A stretch of 64,000 nt of DNA, taken from NCBI RefSeq assembly GCF_018294505.1, contig NC_057808.1:354132696-354196695 (forward strand), written 5' to 3'. A program made the translations under genes and the position numbers. Below, piece by piece: positions 19,760 through 31,497 of the stretch (the stretch's first letter is position 1; each line of letters opens with the position of its first letter). Below the pieces are notes generated by a model. The model was not told where the DNA came from. It did not search any database and was given only the letters and a program-made list of their open reading frames with translations. This stretch comes from Triticum aestivum (taxonomy: Eukaryota > Streptophyta > Magnoliopsida > Poales > Poaceae).

Positions 19760-22700
19760 AGGCCTACTTGCTTTATCAGCCCTGCTGGGCTGCAAATCTT
19801 TCAAGACGAGGAGAGTTTCATTCGGTTTGCCCAGAAATGGGCTGTACATTTTTAAAACACATCAAACCGGGAATTAGTTCCAATTTTTTTCATTACAAGA
19901 TTTTACATTCCATTGATTTTTATGCGTGGACAATTATTTGGATTTTATATTTATATAAATTATTTTTCAAAATAGTTTGAATGTGAATCGATATTTTGTG
20001 ATTAAAAACAGTTGACCGCACCGAAATATGCAAAAAAAATCGTATACTTTTTAACCGTGGCCACAATATGGGGTGTAATGCTAACAAAAAGAAGATGGGC
20101 TCCAAAAAAATTCTTAAGAATTAGCAAATTGGTTGTACATTATTAGAAATAATGCACACGAGAGCAGTGACTGTTGGATGTCCATCCAACGGCTGTCGTG
20201 CTTCTTCAATCTCTGTTTTCCCTGCTCCAGCCGCTCAAACAAGCGCCGGCGGGACTGCCTGCTCCCTCCTCCCGCGGTCGGCTATGCTGCTGCGCAAGCC
20301 TCACCGCCCCACCGTACTCCCATAACTGGCCTAGCCATCCCTCTACTCACCCACACATGTTGTTATTCTCCGGCGACGGCAGACGAACCAGTAAACCCTC
20401 GTATAGTCGTACTCCCCTCCGCGTGGGAAACAACTGCCGAGTCTTCCCTGCCTCCTTGCCGTTCCCTTCCTAGGCCTCGCCGTCGTCCACCGCCCTAGTG
20501 TTCTCGGCGTGGCCTGGTCAACGTGGTCAATGAACGACATCCATCGAAAGTGGACTGTACATGGAGAGGCTGACAGCTGGGTCCACGGCCGCACGCAAGG
20601 AAATGCCTCCTTATTACGCGCAAAATAATGATTCCTCCACCTGACAGCTAGGACCCACGGGAAGGGCTTCTGTATTTCGCGGAAAAAACGTTTCCCCCGC
20701 TGACAGGCCGGACCCACCAGCTATATCTTCGCACCAAAGGAAGTGCCTCCTTATGACGCACAAAAAAATGAATACCCCGTGCTAGCTGGGACCCACCATA
20801 GTGGGTGGCTGACTTGTAGGCCTTCTAAGTTGACGGGGACAGAGGGCTTTGCCAACTTAGTCAATATGAACGATTCTAGCTCTAGTGACCGTACGATGTC
20901 CATCCAACGACCATAGTGCTTCTTCAACCTCTGGTCTTCTTGCTCCAGCCGCCCAAAGCAGCGCCGGTCGTGCCGCCTGCTCCTGCCTCCCGTGGCCGGC
21001 TGTGCTGCCGCGGAGGCCTCACCGCCCCATACTACTCGCACCGCTGGCCAGGCCATCCCTCCACTCACCCACACCCCCTGTTATTCTGTGGCGACGACAC
21101 CTCACACCGCAGCCGAACCGGTGAACCCTCATACTCCTCTCCGCGTGGGCATCCACTGCCGTGTCTTCCCCGTCTCCACGTCGTCCCCTTCCTAGGCCTC
21201 GCCATCGTCCACTGCCTTGGTCCTCTCGGCGCGGTGTGGTCAATGTGGTCAACGACTGACTTCCATCGAAAGAGTATTGTACGTGGAGAGGCTGACAGCT
21301 AGGTCCATGGCCGCAGCTGGGTCCACGGCCATAGCCCAGTTTTTTTTGTGATTTGCCAAGTAAGTCGCTTTGTCAGGCCTGTTGGGCTGCAAATCTTTCA
21401 AGACGAGGAGAGCTTCATTCGGCTGGCCGAGAAAATGGCCTATCAGTATTGAGAAATGGGCTGTACATTTTTAAAACACATCAAACCGACAATTAGTTCC
21501 AAATTTTTTTTCCATTACGAGATTTTAAATTGCATTGATTTTTATGCGTGGACAATTTGTTGGATTTTATATTGATATACATTTATTTTTTAAATCAGTT
21601 TGAATGTGACTCGAAATTTCGGGATTAAAACCAGTTCGGACCGCACCAAAATATGCAAAATTTCGTATAATTTTTTAACCGTGGCCACAATATGGGCTGT
21701 AATGGTAACAAAAAGAATATGGGCTCCAAAAAAACCTTAAGAATTAGCAAATGGGCTATAAATTATTAGAAATAATGGCAGATGGGCTGTATGCTATTTT
21801 CCACAGATTTGACGCTTTCCTGAAAAAAAGGTTGACGCACAAGCAGTGACTGTTGGATTTCCATCCAACAGCCGTCGTGCTTCTTCAATCTCTGCTCTTC
21901 CTGCTCCAGCCGCTCAAACAAGCGCCGGCGGGACTGCCTGCTCCCTCCTCCCCGCGGCCGGCTGTGCTGCCGCGTAGGCCCCACCGCCCCACCGTACTCC
22001 CATTGCTGGCCTAGCCATCCCTCTACTCACCCACACCTGCTGTTATTCTCCGGCGATGGCAGACGAACCAATAAACCCTCGTACAGTCGTACTCCCCTCA
22101 GCGTGGGAAATAACTGCCGAGTCTTCCTTGCCTGCGTGTCATTCCCTTCCTAGGCCTCGCCGTCGTCCACCACCCTGGTGCTCTCGGTGCGGCCTGGTCA
22201 ACGTGGTCAACGACCGACATGCATATGAAGTGGACTGTACGTGGAGAGGCTGACAGCTGGGTCCACGGCCGCATGCAAGGAAATGCCTCCTTATTACGCA
22301 CAAAATAATGATTCCTCCACCTGACATCTGGGACCCACCGAAAGGGCCTCTATATTTCACAAAAAAAAGTTACTGCCGCTGACAGCTTGGACCCACCAGC
22401 TATATCTTCGCACGCAAGGAAGTGCCTCCTTATTACGCACAAAAAATGAATACTCCCCCTGCTAGTTGGGACCCAATATAGTGGCAGGCTGACTTGTGGG
22501 CCTACTAAGTTGACGGGGACGGAGGGCTTTGTCAACTTAGTCAATATGCACGAATCTAGCACCAGTGATCGTACGATGCCCATCCAACGGCCGTAGTGCT
22601 TCTTCAACCTCTGGTCTTGTTGCTCCAGCCGCCCAAAGCAGCGCCGGTCATGCCGCATGCTCCTGCCTCCCGTGGCCGGCTGTGCTGCCGCGGAGGCCTC

Positions 22701-22950
22701 ACCGCCCCTAGTATTCCCACCGCTGGCCAGGCCCTGCGGTGATGGCAGCCTCACACCGCAGCCGAACCAGTGAACCCTCGTACTCCTCTCCGCGCGGGCT
22801 TCCACTGCCGCGTCGTCCCCTTCCTAGGCCTCGCCGTCATCCATCGCCCTGGTGCTCTCGGCGCGGCGTGGTCAACGTGGTCAAGGAACGGCTTCCATCG
22901 GACGTGGACTATACGTGGAGAGGCTGACAGCTGGGTCCACGGCCGCAGCA
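19760..22950. repeat. Tandem duplication, unit about 1.6-1.68 kb
   Basis: Matching landmarks recur at near-constant distance: CTGCAAATCTTTCAAGACGA at ~19792 and ~21390; the block beginning GTGACTGTTGGAT at ~20167 and ~21846; the block with CAAGGAAATGCCTCCTTATT at ~20597 and ~22277; and TAGTGACC/GATCGTACGATG at ~20885 and ~22567. Each unit itself contains two diverged copies of a ~450-bp block (TCCATCCAACGGC...GCTCCAGCCGC), and a fifth, more diverged copy lies at 18940-19400. This is a higher-order repeat. Confidence 0.85.
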
Positions 22951-23479
22951 AGGAAGTGCCTCCTTATTACATGCAAAATAATTATTCCTCCACCTGACAG
23001 CGGGGACCCACCGGACGGGCCACCGTATTTCATGAAATAAACGTTTCCCCCTGACTGCTGGGACCCACCAGCTACATCTTCGCACGCAAGGAAGTGCGTC
23101 TGGGCAAAAAAATGATTCGCCCCCTCACTGCTGGGACCCACCAGCTACATCTTCGCACGCAAGGAAGTGCCTGACAGTCGGGACCCACCTGGCCGAAGCG
23201 TATGTAGCGTTGTCATTCTGGTCGCGAACGTGTACGTACATACTGGTCGATGTAGAGGCGCGCACGTGTCGTAGTAGAGGCGCGCACGTAGCATGTACAC
23301 GTACGTACAACGGCCAGTGTGCAAGAAAGAAAATACGGCCACGTATGTACATACGGGCAGGGTCTCGAACGCCTACTCGCGCATACGTATGGCCAGGGCT
23401 CGTGTACTTGGCTGGGTCGGAACGGAGAAACTGCGTCGTCGTCGTGTTCATGGGGAGCCAACCGGCTGGGTCGGAACGG

Positions 23480-23800
23480 AATGCGCCGTCGTGTTCATCG
23501 GGAGGGCTTGGACGGAACAGCCGATGGAAACGAGGCCTGGCGTACCGCAGAACGGAGGAAACGGCCTTGTGTTCGACCGGCCACGTTCAAAACGGGATCT
23601 TGTTCATTGGGAGGGGTCTGGCGTACCGCAAAACGGAGGAAACGGACCTCCTACGGTCGAAACGGGGGTCCTGTTGATCAGGAGGGGTGTGGCGTACCGC
23701 AAAACGGAGGAAACGGACTTGTGTTGGAGCGCTACGGTTGAAACGGGGGTCCTTTTCATCGGGAGGGGTGTGGCGTACTGCAAAACGGGACTCCACGGGA
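23480..23800. repeat. Tandem array of 72-82-bp units (about four copies)
   Basis: Each unit contains TGGCGTACCGCAAAACGG, a GAGGAAACGG segment, GAAACGGGGGTCCT and ATCGGGAGGGG. Starts are near 23535, 23617, 23689 and 23770, with spacings of 82, 72 and 81. The array borders the CTGTTCATCC cluster. Confidence 0.8.
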
Positions 23801-24290
23801 TACTGTTCATCTCCACCGTCGACCCCCTCCAGCCTCCATGGGCTACTGTTCATCCACCATCGACCTCCTCCAGCCTCCACCTGCGACTGTTCATCCACGG
23901 GCTCCTGTTCATCCAGCCTCCACCGCGCGCTACTCCACCGGCTACTGTTCAACCAGCCCTTTCCACGGGCTCCTGTTCAACCACCCCTCCACGGGCCACT
24001 GTTCATCCAGCCCTCCACCGTGTACTGTTCATCCTGCCCTCCACGGGGTGGTCATGTTCATCCTGCCCTCCACGGGGTCCTGTTCATCCAGCCCCAACCG
24101 GCTCGAACGATCGGGGTCCTGTTCATCCACCCCCACCGGGAACTGTTCATCCAAACCCCCCAGCAACACCCACTGTTCATCCAGAGGCATGCCACGGCGT
24201 CCTATTCATCCACCCCCACCGGGAACTGTTCATCCAACCCCCCCCCCCGCAACGCTCAGTGTTCATCCAGAGGCAGCATCGATCGGCTTC
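23800..24290. repeat. Cluster of ~16 CTGTTCATCC motifs
   Basis: CTGTTCATCC or a one-base variant occurs about sixteen times in under 500 bp, mostly followed by CC/AG-rich spacers. Dense direct copies of a ~10-bp motif in the subterminal region are where CACTA transposases are known to bind (as in En/Spm). That this motif is such a site is inference. A second motif, CTCGGGTTCAGT, recurs three times at about 24352-24430. Confidence 0.75.
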
Positions 24291-24619
24291 AGTTAGCAGC
24301 AGTAGCGAAGGAATCGCTCGATCGGGTTGAGTTAACAGCCATCGATCGATCGCTCGGGTTCAGTAACGCGTAGCCTGCAGTGCAATCGCTCGGGTTCAGT
24401 TAGAGCCCAACGGCTTGCTCGGGTTCAGTTAGAGCCCAATGCCTCGCACACACGCGCGTACGTACGAGAGAAACGCGCATCGCTCGGCCCCCGACCACCC
24501 ACCGTAACCAGGGACGCCCCGATATTTTCCGCGCCCTCGCTTCTACCACGGTTTTTTCCGTCATGGACGACCCAAAGAATGTCATGCAGCTGCGCCTCCG
24601 GCCCGCCCAGGACGAAAAG

Positions 24620-24776
24620 CCCATTTTCTATCATGATTTTTTGTCATAGAAGTAGGACCCCACCACATCTATGATGATACCGGGTTTTGTCACAATTATC
24701 GTCATAGAAGTGTCATAAGTATGACAGATTTTTTTTGTTCGGCCCAAAATGTCACGGATGTGTCTTTTTTTTGTAG
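24620..24776. repeat. Terminal region of the CACTA-type element
   Basis: The last ~150 bp have several TCATAGAAGT / GTCATAAGTATGACA segments, including a short palindrome, and end in T8GTAGT. B-element coding sequence starts at once to the right (24777 onward). This edge is the best-defined boundary of the DNA element. Confidence 0.6.
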
Positions 24777-27026
24777 TCGAAGACGTCGCTCTTCCCGACC
24801 CGGTTCGCAGGGGTCTCCCGGAATTTGCAAGCGTTCCGTTGAAGAAACATCGCAGCAGGCGTCCCCGAAGTCTTGAAGGGGAGGACAGTGCGGAAGTCCG
24901 TCAACTCCTGGGCAAGATAAGGATGCTTGCCCAGTCCGGCTTTACAATAGTAGAGGTAATGGCGACCTCCATAGCGCGGGGGGTTCAGCCACTTCAATAT
25001 AGAGGGCTCCCGATGTGGCACTACAATGGGGAGGATGACGCCTCCCGTTGTGGTCGGAAAGGTCCGGACACCCCCGCCGCTCTAGCCAAGATACTGGCCG
25101 AGCTGTTCAAAGGGGAGGAAGAAGAATTTCTCCACATCAATCGGAGAGACGGGTACTCCATGTACAACCCTCCCAGCTGGGTAAGTCTTAACCCCTTTGC
25201 TTTTATTCACTCTGCTCTCATAGCCATCTTTGATGAATTCGCCATCCGTCTATTTTGAAACAGCACTGGCGGAAGGTAACCGAGGGGCTTAGTAGCCCTG
25301 CCCCACAGCCGGAGAACCACAACCGGGAGCTTGATCCTGGGTTCGAAGAGGACCCGGATATATTCGTGGTACTCGCGGAAGGGGTGTTTTACCAGGCTAG
25401 CTATGACGGCACAGAAGTGGCCATCATTGCCGATTATCCCGGTCTTCTTCCAGCTTCATGCGTAAGTAATCAGGAGAAATCCCCCTCGAAAGAGTTTCCT
25501 CGCACTGCCTCACCCACCGCACTGTCTCATGCTTCAAAGGGGAGGCGTTCGACACGTCATGCTATGCCGGGGATGACTCCAAGAAGAGCGGCTCCCGCGC
25601 CGAGCAAGGCCTCGAAAAGGAAGGTCGGTGAAGACAAGGTCGGTCCTTCGTCGAAGAGGAATGGGTTTGAAGGTATGCTTTGGCAGTCATACCCAACCGT
25701 GATTGTTACGTTGGTCCTGTATCAGAAAAAGGTTCGTCGGACTAAGTCCGGGGATTCGGCCGGTCGCACTCCCAACAACCGGGATTTAGATCCCATCGGA
25801 GAGGTGGGGGCTGCTATGGGGACAACGCCGGACTGTCCTTCGGACGAGGGTTTGGAAGACATGTCCGTTACCAACTCGGAAGTAGAGAGCGCCATGAATC
25901 ATCGGCACTGCAGGGCTGTCTTACGAGACCCCAAGTTCTCGGGAGAGGCATTCAATGCCTTCAGCTCGGCTGACGCATACATATGAGCTGCTCGAGATGG
26001 GCTTAGAAAAGCCACAATGCAACATTTGACAGATGTGCAGGTATGTTTTTTTGTCCGAATAGGATAACCATACACCCGCAGCCCCCGAGACTGAAAGCAA
26101 TTGGTACAACTGATTTAAGGATCATTGTATAACCAGGTCCTTACAGAGAAGAATTTCCTGTTAGCCCAAGAGCTGGAGCAGTGTCGGGCGCAGCTGAATG
26201 CTGCTACCGCCGAACTGGAAAACTTCAAGAAGGCGTCTTCTGGTAACATTCCCCTCCATCGAGGAACAATAGTTGTATACCACTGTACTAATAATCTTGC
26301 TGATCACATAATAGGATCGCTCGATCAACTTGAAGAGAAGTTGAAGATCGCCCAAGAGGGAGAAAAAGAGGCGAAAAGGCTACACGCCGCAGGCGAGCGT
26401 GTGCTGACCCGAGTCAGAGGGGAGAAAGACAAGCTACAGGATTCCAACACTACGTTGGGTGAAGAATTGAAAGATGTGCGAGCCCAGCTAGCCGACTCCG
26501 TGAAGGAGAACAAGAAACTGCGGGGCGGCATATTCAGTATGTGTTTGAACTATTTTAAAAGTAATTCGGAGATAAATGGAAATGATATAGTTATAATTGC
26601 AGGTATATTGACGGGCCATCCTGAAGATCATCAAGTGATCTAGTGCAAGGGCTGTCGCAAGTGCACGAACAGGCTCAGCTAGCTATGTGGAGTGTTGCCA
26701 AGGCCCTATGGCCATCTGCCTCCCCTCCAGGAAGTATGGAGCAGATTGTAGAGCTATTCAAAGGAGCGCGGCGGCGTATCCGACTATGGAAGATATCAGC
26801 CTGCCGAGAGGGTGCGCGAGAGGCCTGGGCCATGGTGAAGACGCGATATACCAAGCTGGATCCTAATCACATGGCCCGTGTCGGAACGCTAGGGTCGGAT
26901 GGGGAAGAAATTCCCGTTAGTTAAGTATATGACCAAGTAGAGGTGGCCGCCAAATATTCCCAACAGGATTGCAAATTAAACCGCCTTTTGGACGATGTAG
27001 AGGAGGAAGTGTTTGAGTCCAAGTGA
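24777..27026 (+). pseudogene. B antisense gene, 5'-truncated, multi-exon
   Basis: It runs opposite to B's gag-pol, in the same place as the antisense gene of E1, but its sequence is different. Recognisable GT-AG introns: 25181-25263, 25673-25725, 26041-26136, 26243-26314 and 26537-26602. Exon 1 encodes a conserved stretch (MLAQSGFTIVEVMATSIARG, RGLPMWHYNGEDDASRCG, FLHINRRDGYSMYNPPSW). The middle exons are Lys/Arg/Ser-rich and probably disordered or nuclear. Exons after 26137 form a long Glu/Lys-rich coiled coil (SLDQLEEKLKIAQEGEKEAK), followed by a helical C-terminal part ending in FESK. In-frame stops occur (e.g. at 25984, 26642, 26922). Its 5' end is lost at the CACTA junction. The function of this protein class is not known to me; the coiled coil suggests self-association. 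Confidence 0.75.
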
Positions 27027-27843
27027 CTATGTACTTTCCTTGATATATGTAACTCTAGCTGAATTGTATAGCATTTGTCATGGCAGACCTTTTCGCTTCA
27101 ACCTCCGGACCCGAAGGTGCGCAGTGTTTCCGAATACCCGCACGGCCGAATAAACCGGGGTATGCGCGAAAACTAGGCGTAGGGGTCATAGTTGCTTGAA
27201 CAGACAAGTTGTATCCGGCTAGCTATGTTATATTACATTGAAATTGTAAGAAACATCTTCCAGAGAGAATAGTTCCGTTAAGGGTTCCTTTCCTTGGGTG
27301 TGCATGCATTAGTATACATGTCTGAATTGTGATGTGAAAATCACAATGTGTATAGCGTCTGGGGGTTCACAATGGAGTCAGTGCAAAAACATCTTTAGTT
27401 CGCCGACCGAATATTCCCTAAAGAATGCTAGATTTCGGCTTCACCCAGTCTGAGGTACACATCCGGATGACCCGGCAGTAACAATCGCAGAGGTGCTCCC
27501 TTTATGCCCTAGCCGAACTAACGGGAACGTAGGGCATAAGCACAGGAGCCAGGCAACCCAGCTTGGCCAAAACTTAAGTCATATCGTTGCATATAGTGGC
27601 GAAGAAAAGGTACATATGGAAAAACTCATATGTGAAGAGCTTGATACTCAGGGAATAATAATAAAAAGCTTCTGTCCGAGAAACCCCAGGTATAATGGAC
27701 GTACATATTTAAAGTTGTATGCATCAGGGGTGTGCGGTCTAGCCGTTCGAAAGCTTTAAAGCGAGAAAGAAAAAAGTAATCGGAAAAGAGAGAAAAAATA
27801 ATGGAAACTACAAGGGAGAAGGAGACGAACAAGGAGTTCTGCG
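27027..27843. other. B spacer between antisense gene and integrase
   Basis: No coding sequence seen. AT-rich, with an AATAATAATAAAAAG stretch near 27654. It separates the ends of the convergent antisense gene and pol. Confidence 0.5.
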
Positions 27844-28692
27844 CTAGGCATAGAATCTTTGGAGTCTGGCCGCGTTCCAGGGGTTCGTCTCGAGGTGATT
27901 GTCTGATGCATCGCGAAGACGGTATGCCCCTCTGGTGAGAACTTCGTCAATTATGAAGGGACCCTCCCATTTGGGCTTGAGTTTGTCCTTTTTCTTCTCC
28001 GGCATGCGTAGAACGAGTTCGCCAATGTTGTAGGTCTTGGCCCGTGCTTCTCTGCTTTGATATCTTCGAGCCTGCTGTTGGTAAAATGCTGAACGGGCTT
28101 TTGCGACATCGCGCTCCTCTTCTAGGGCATCTAGGTTGTCCCGCCGATCAAGCTCGGCTTCTCTCTCTTTGTACATGCGCACTCGAGGTGAGTCATGGAT
28201 AATATCGGAGGGCAATACGGCCTCCGCGCTGTACACCATGAAGAAATGTGTGTATCCGGTAGTATGGTTGGGCGTGGTCCGCAGCCCCCAGAGTACGGAG
28301 TCGAGCTCCTCAACCCAGTGCTTGTCTGATTCTCTCAAAGACCGCACTAGTCTGGGCTTGATGCCGCTCATAATAAGACCATTGGCTTGTTCGGCTTGAC
28401 CGTTGGTTTGCGGGTGGTGGACGGAGGCGTAATCGAGTTTAATGTCAAGATTAGTACACCAGGTTTTCACCTCGTCGGCTGTGAAATTAGAGCCGTTGTC
28501 GGTGATGATGCCGTGTGGGACACCATAATGGTGCACAACACCGGATATGAATTCTATCACCGGGCCGGACTTAGCCGTTTTGACCGGTTTAGCCTCTATC
28601 CATTTAGTGAATTTGTCCACCATGACCAGCAGATATTTTTTCTTATGACTTCCCCCTTTAAGGGGTCCAACCATATCCAGTCCCCAGACCAC
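27844..28692 (-). CDS. B integrase core and C-terminal domain
   Basis: 282 codons with the catalytic acids in GLDMVGPLKG, ITDNGSNF and TNGQAEQANG. The C-terminal module KPKWEGPFIIDEV is followed by the end NPWNAARLQRFYA. This core is open throughout. The H2C2 finger lies in the upstream segment; a stop (TAA/TGA region at 28699) separates them, so the complete integrase is not encoded in one frame. Confidence 0.9.
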   Translation of the reverse strand: MVWGLDMVGPLKGGSHKKKYLLVMVDKFTKWIEAKPVKTAKSGPVIEFISGVVHHYGVPHGIITDNGSNFTADEVKTWCTNLDIKLDYASVHHPQTNGQAEQANGLIMSGIKPRLVRSLRESDKHWVEELDSVLWGLRTTPNHTTGYTHFFMVYSAEAVLPSDIIHDSPRVRMYKEREAELDRRDNLDALEEERDVAKARSAFYQQQARRYQSREARAKTYNIGELVLRMPEKKKDKLKPKWEGPFIIDEVLTRGAYRLRDASDNHLETNPWNAARLQRFYA

Positions 28693-28698
28693 GAAAGG

Positions 28699-30147
28699 TC
28701 AAGTAATGGGGATAGTTTGTAAGGCAGATGGGGGCATGTGGCTTTGGTTGGCGAAGAGTTGGCATCCGACGCAGCGTTGGACAAGGTCCTGCGCGTCTGC
28801 CTGGGCTGTCGGCCAATAAAACCCAGTACGGAAGGCCTTGCTAACAAGGGGCCGAGCTGCGGCATGGTGTCCGCCGAGACCAGCGTGAATTTCCGCTAAA
28901 AGCTGCCGCCCCTCTTTCTCGAAGATACATCTTTGAAGTACTCCGGTAGTACTTTTCTTGTAGAGCTCTCCGTCATGAACCTTGTAGGCCTTCGAACGCC
29001 GGACAATGCGGTGAGCCTCATTCTGGTCTTCTGGAAGCTCCTTCCTATTAATGTAGGCCAAGAAGGGTTTGGTCCATGGGGCAATGACTGCCATAATGAG
29101 GTGGGCCGACGGTGTTACTTCGGTGGCTGAGCCCCCGATGCTATCGGTGTGTTCGGGATCTGGGGTTGTATTCGAATCTGGACTGTTGTTGCTGCCCTCC
29201 CCTTGCCACACCACAGATGGCTTGAAAAGCCTTTCCAGGAAAATGTTGGGTGGGTCGCACTTGGCGCCGATGCGAGCAAGGACGTCCGCTGCCTGATTAC
29301 TTTCTCGGGCGACGTGATGAAATTCGAGCCCCTCGAACCGAGCCGACATTTTTAAGACGGCATTACGATAAGCTGCCATCTTTGGATCTTTGGTATCAAA
29401 GTCTCCGTTTATTTGAGATATTGCGAGGTTTGAATCCCCGCGCACCTCTAGGCGTTGTATGCCCATGGATACGACCATCCGAAGACCATGCAATAGGGCC
29501 TCGTATTTGGCTGCGTTGTTGGAGTCTGTGAATAGTATTTGGAGTACATACTGGACAACGTCTCCAGTGGGGGATGTTAACACGACTCCCGCTCCTGGCC
29601 CCGCCAGCATTTTGGAGCCGTCAAAATACATAACCCAGTTGGAATATGCGCCGTACTCTTTAGGGAGTTCAGCCTCTGTCCATTCGGCAACGAAGTCAGC
29701 CAGCACTTGGGATTTGATGGCTCGACGTGGCTTGTATGTTATGTCAAATGGAAGTAGCTCTATGGCCCATTTGGCGATCCGTCCCGTGGCATCACGGTTG
29801 TTTATTATGTCATTGAGTGGGACTTCAGAGGCCACCGTGATTGAACACTCCTGGAAGTAGTGCCGTAGCTTTCGGGATGCCATGAAGACCGCGTATGCTA
29901 TCTTTTGGTAATGGGGGTACCGGGATTTGCATGGTGTGAGGACAGTAGATACGTAGTATACTGTTTTTGGAGAGGAAATTTGTGTCCGTCCTGTTCTCGT
30001 TCGACGACGAGCACGACGCTCACCACCTGATGTGTTGCCGATATGTATAGCAACATGGGTTCGCCAGCGTTTGGTGCGGCCAGGACTGGGTTGCTTGCTA
30101 GGAGGGCCTTTATTTCCTCCGGTCCGGCAGTCGCCGCGTCTGTCCAT
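28699..30147 (-). pseudogene. B RNase H and integrase H2C2 finger
   Basis: RNase H residues: YFDGSKM, NNAAKYEALLHG (the usual E is in AEYEAL; here it reads AKYEAL, with a nearby E) and VRGDSNLA. A linker of ~100 residues precedes the zinc finger (GGHHAAARPL ... CVGCQ). The first ~35 codons before VYYVSTVL are out of frame relative to the RT end, so a frameshift lies near 29960. Confidence 0.85.
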
Positions 30148-30159
30148 TCGAAGTTATCT

Positions 30160-31497
30160 GTGCGCGCCGCAAGAGGCGATAGAGTGGTAGTGCCTTTTCT
30201 CCTAATCTGGAGATAAAGCGACTTAATGCTGCCACGCAACCAGCTAGTTTTTGGACTTGTTTGAGGTTTGTTGGCGTAGCCAACTATGACAGAGCTCGGA
30301 TTTTGGCTGGATTTGCTTCGATTCCTCTATTGGAAATGATGAAGCCCAGCAGTTTTCCAGCAGGGATGCCGAAGACACACTTTTCCGGGTTGAGCTTAAT
30401 GTCATACGCACGGAGGTTGTCGAATGTAAGACGTAAGTCGTCTATTAGTGTTTTGACGTGCCTAGTTTTGATGATGACGTCATCGACGTAAGCTTCTACT
30501 GTCTTGCCGATCTGCTTCTCCAGGCATGTTTGAATCATGCGTTGGTATGTGGCGCCGAAGGGCATGGTGTTGAAGCAGAATGGCCCATATGGGGTGATAA
30601 ATGCTGTTGCACCTTGATCGGACTACATTTTGATTTGATGGTATCCGGAATATGGGGTGATAAATGCTGTGTGTCGTGTCCTACGGTGGCGTCAATGATT
30701 TGATCAATGCGGGGGAGGGGGAAGGGATCCTTAGGGCAAGCCTTGTTGAGGTCTTTGAAATCGACACACATGCGCCAGGATTTGTCCTTCTTTGGTACCA
30801 TCACCAGGTTTGCCAGCCAGTCCGGATGTTTGATTTCTCTAATGAATCCGGCCTCGATAAGCTTGGCCAGCTCCTCCCCCATGGCTTGTCGCTTGGGTTC
30901 GGAAAAGCACCGCAGTGTTTGCTTAACCGATTTAAATCCCTTTAATATATTGAGGCTATGTTCGGCCAGCTTGCGTGGGATCCCTGGCATATCTGAAGGG
31001 TGCCAGGCGAATATATCCCAGTTTTCGCGCAGGAATTCTCGTAGTGCAGCGTCAAGTGTTGGGTTCAGTTGCGCTCCGATAGATGCTGTCTTCTTGGGGT
31101 CCGTTGGGTGGACCTGGAATTTGACTATTTCTTCTGCTGGTTTGAAGGAGGTGGATTTGGGGCGTTTGTCGAGGATCACATCGTCCCTGTCCACTGTGGA
31201 GCATAGTGCGCTTAGTTCTTCGGCCGCGAGGGCTTCGGATAGCGCCTCAAGGGCGAGGGATGCTGTTTTGTTTTCAGCACGGAGTGCTATGTCCGGATCA
31301 CTGACGAGTGTGATCCGGGCATTTTGAGCTTCATATACCCGGAATGAGGTATAGCTTGGAAGCGTGTAAAAGCGTCTCGCCCCAACAGGGCGTGGTATCC
31401 GCTGTTGAAAGGGGCCACTTGGAAAGTGATTTCTTCGGACCGATAATTCTCCGGCGTGCCGAATACCACGTCCAGTGTGATTTTTCCTGCGCATCAC
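30160..31497 (-). pseudogene. B reverse transcriptase with a local sequence patch
   Basis: RT blocks seen: WRMCVDFKDLNKACPKDPFP on the upstream side, then YVDDVIIKT and [18 protein letters not shown] on the downstream side. Between them the conserved LDAYSGYHQI block is damaged. A 21-bp sequence at 30587-30607 is repeated exactly at 30650-30670, replacing part of the block and shifting the frame. Another stop follows at about 30284. The enzyme is inactive in this copy. Confidence 0.88.

Larger units (their letters stand above)
18930..24776. mobile_element. Probable CACTA-type DNA transposon, repeat-rich right part
   Basis: The right edge reads ...TTTTTTTTGTAGT; its complement begins ACTACAAAAAAAAGACACA, the CACTACAAAA type of CACTA terminus. 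The final base is altered or the exact edge is off by one or two. Long subterminal repeat arrays (next entries) are a hallmark of CACTA elements. No transposase was found and I see no matching left CACTA terminus between 18480 and 19600, so the element is truncated, non-autonomous, or its left boundary is not where I place it. It abuts the interior of retrotransposon B, whose left part is missing. An alternative is several unrelated small DNA elements side by side. Confidence 0.5.

Noticed and set aside
19760..22950. Gene family in tandem in the 1.68-kb repeats
   Set aside because: The open frames are short, differ between copies and have low-complexity Pro/Ser/His-rich translations, with no shared protein.
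22770..24290. Protein-coding potential of the long frame across the CTGTTCATCC cluster
   Set aside because: The frame is a product of the repeat (runs of Cys/Ser/His/Pro) and is open in more than one register for the same reason.
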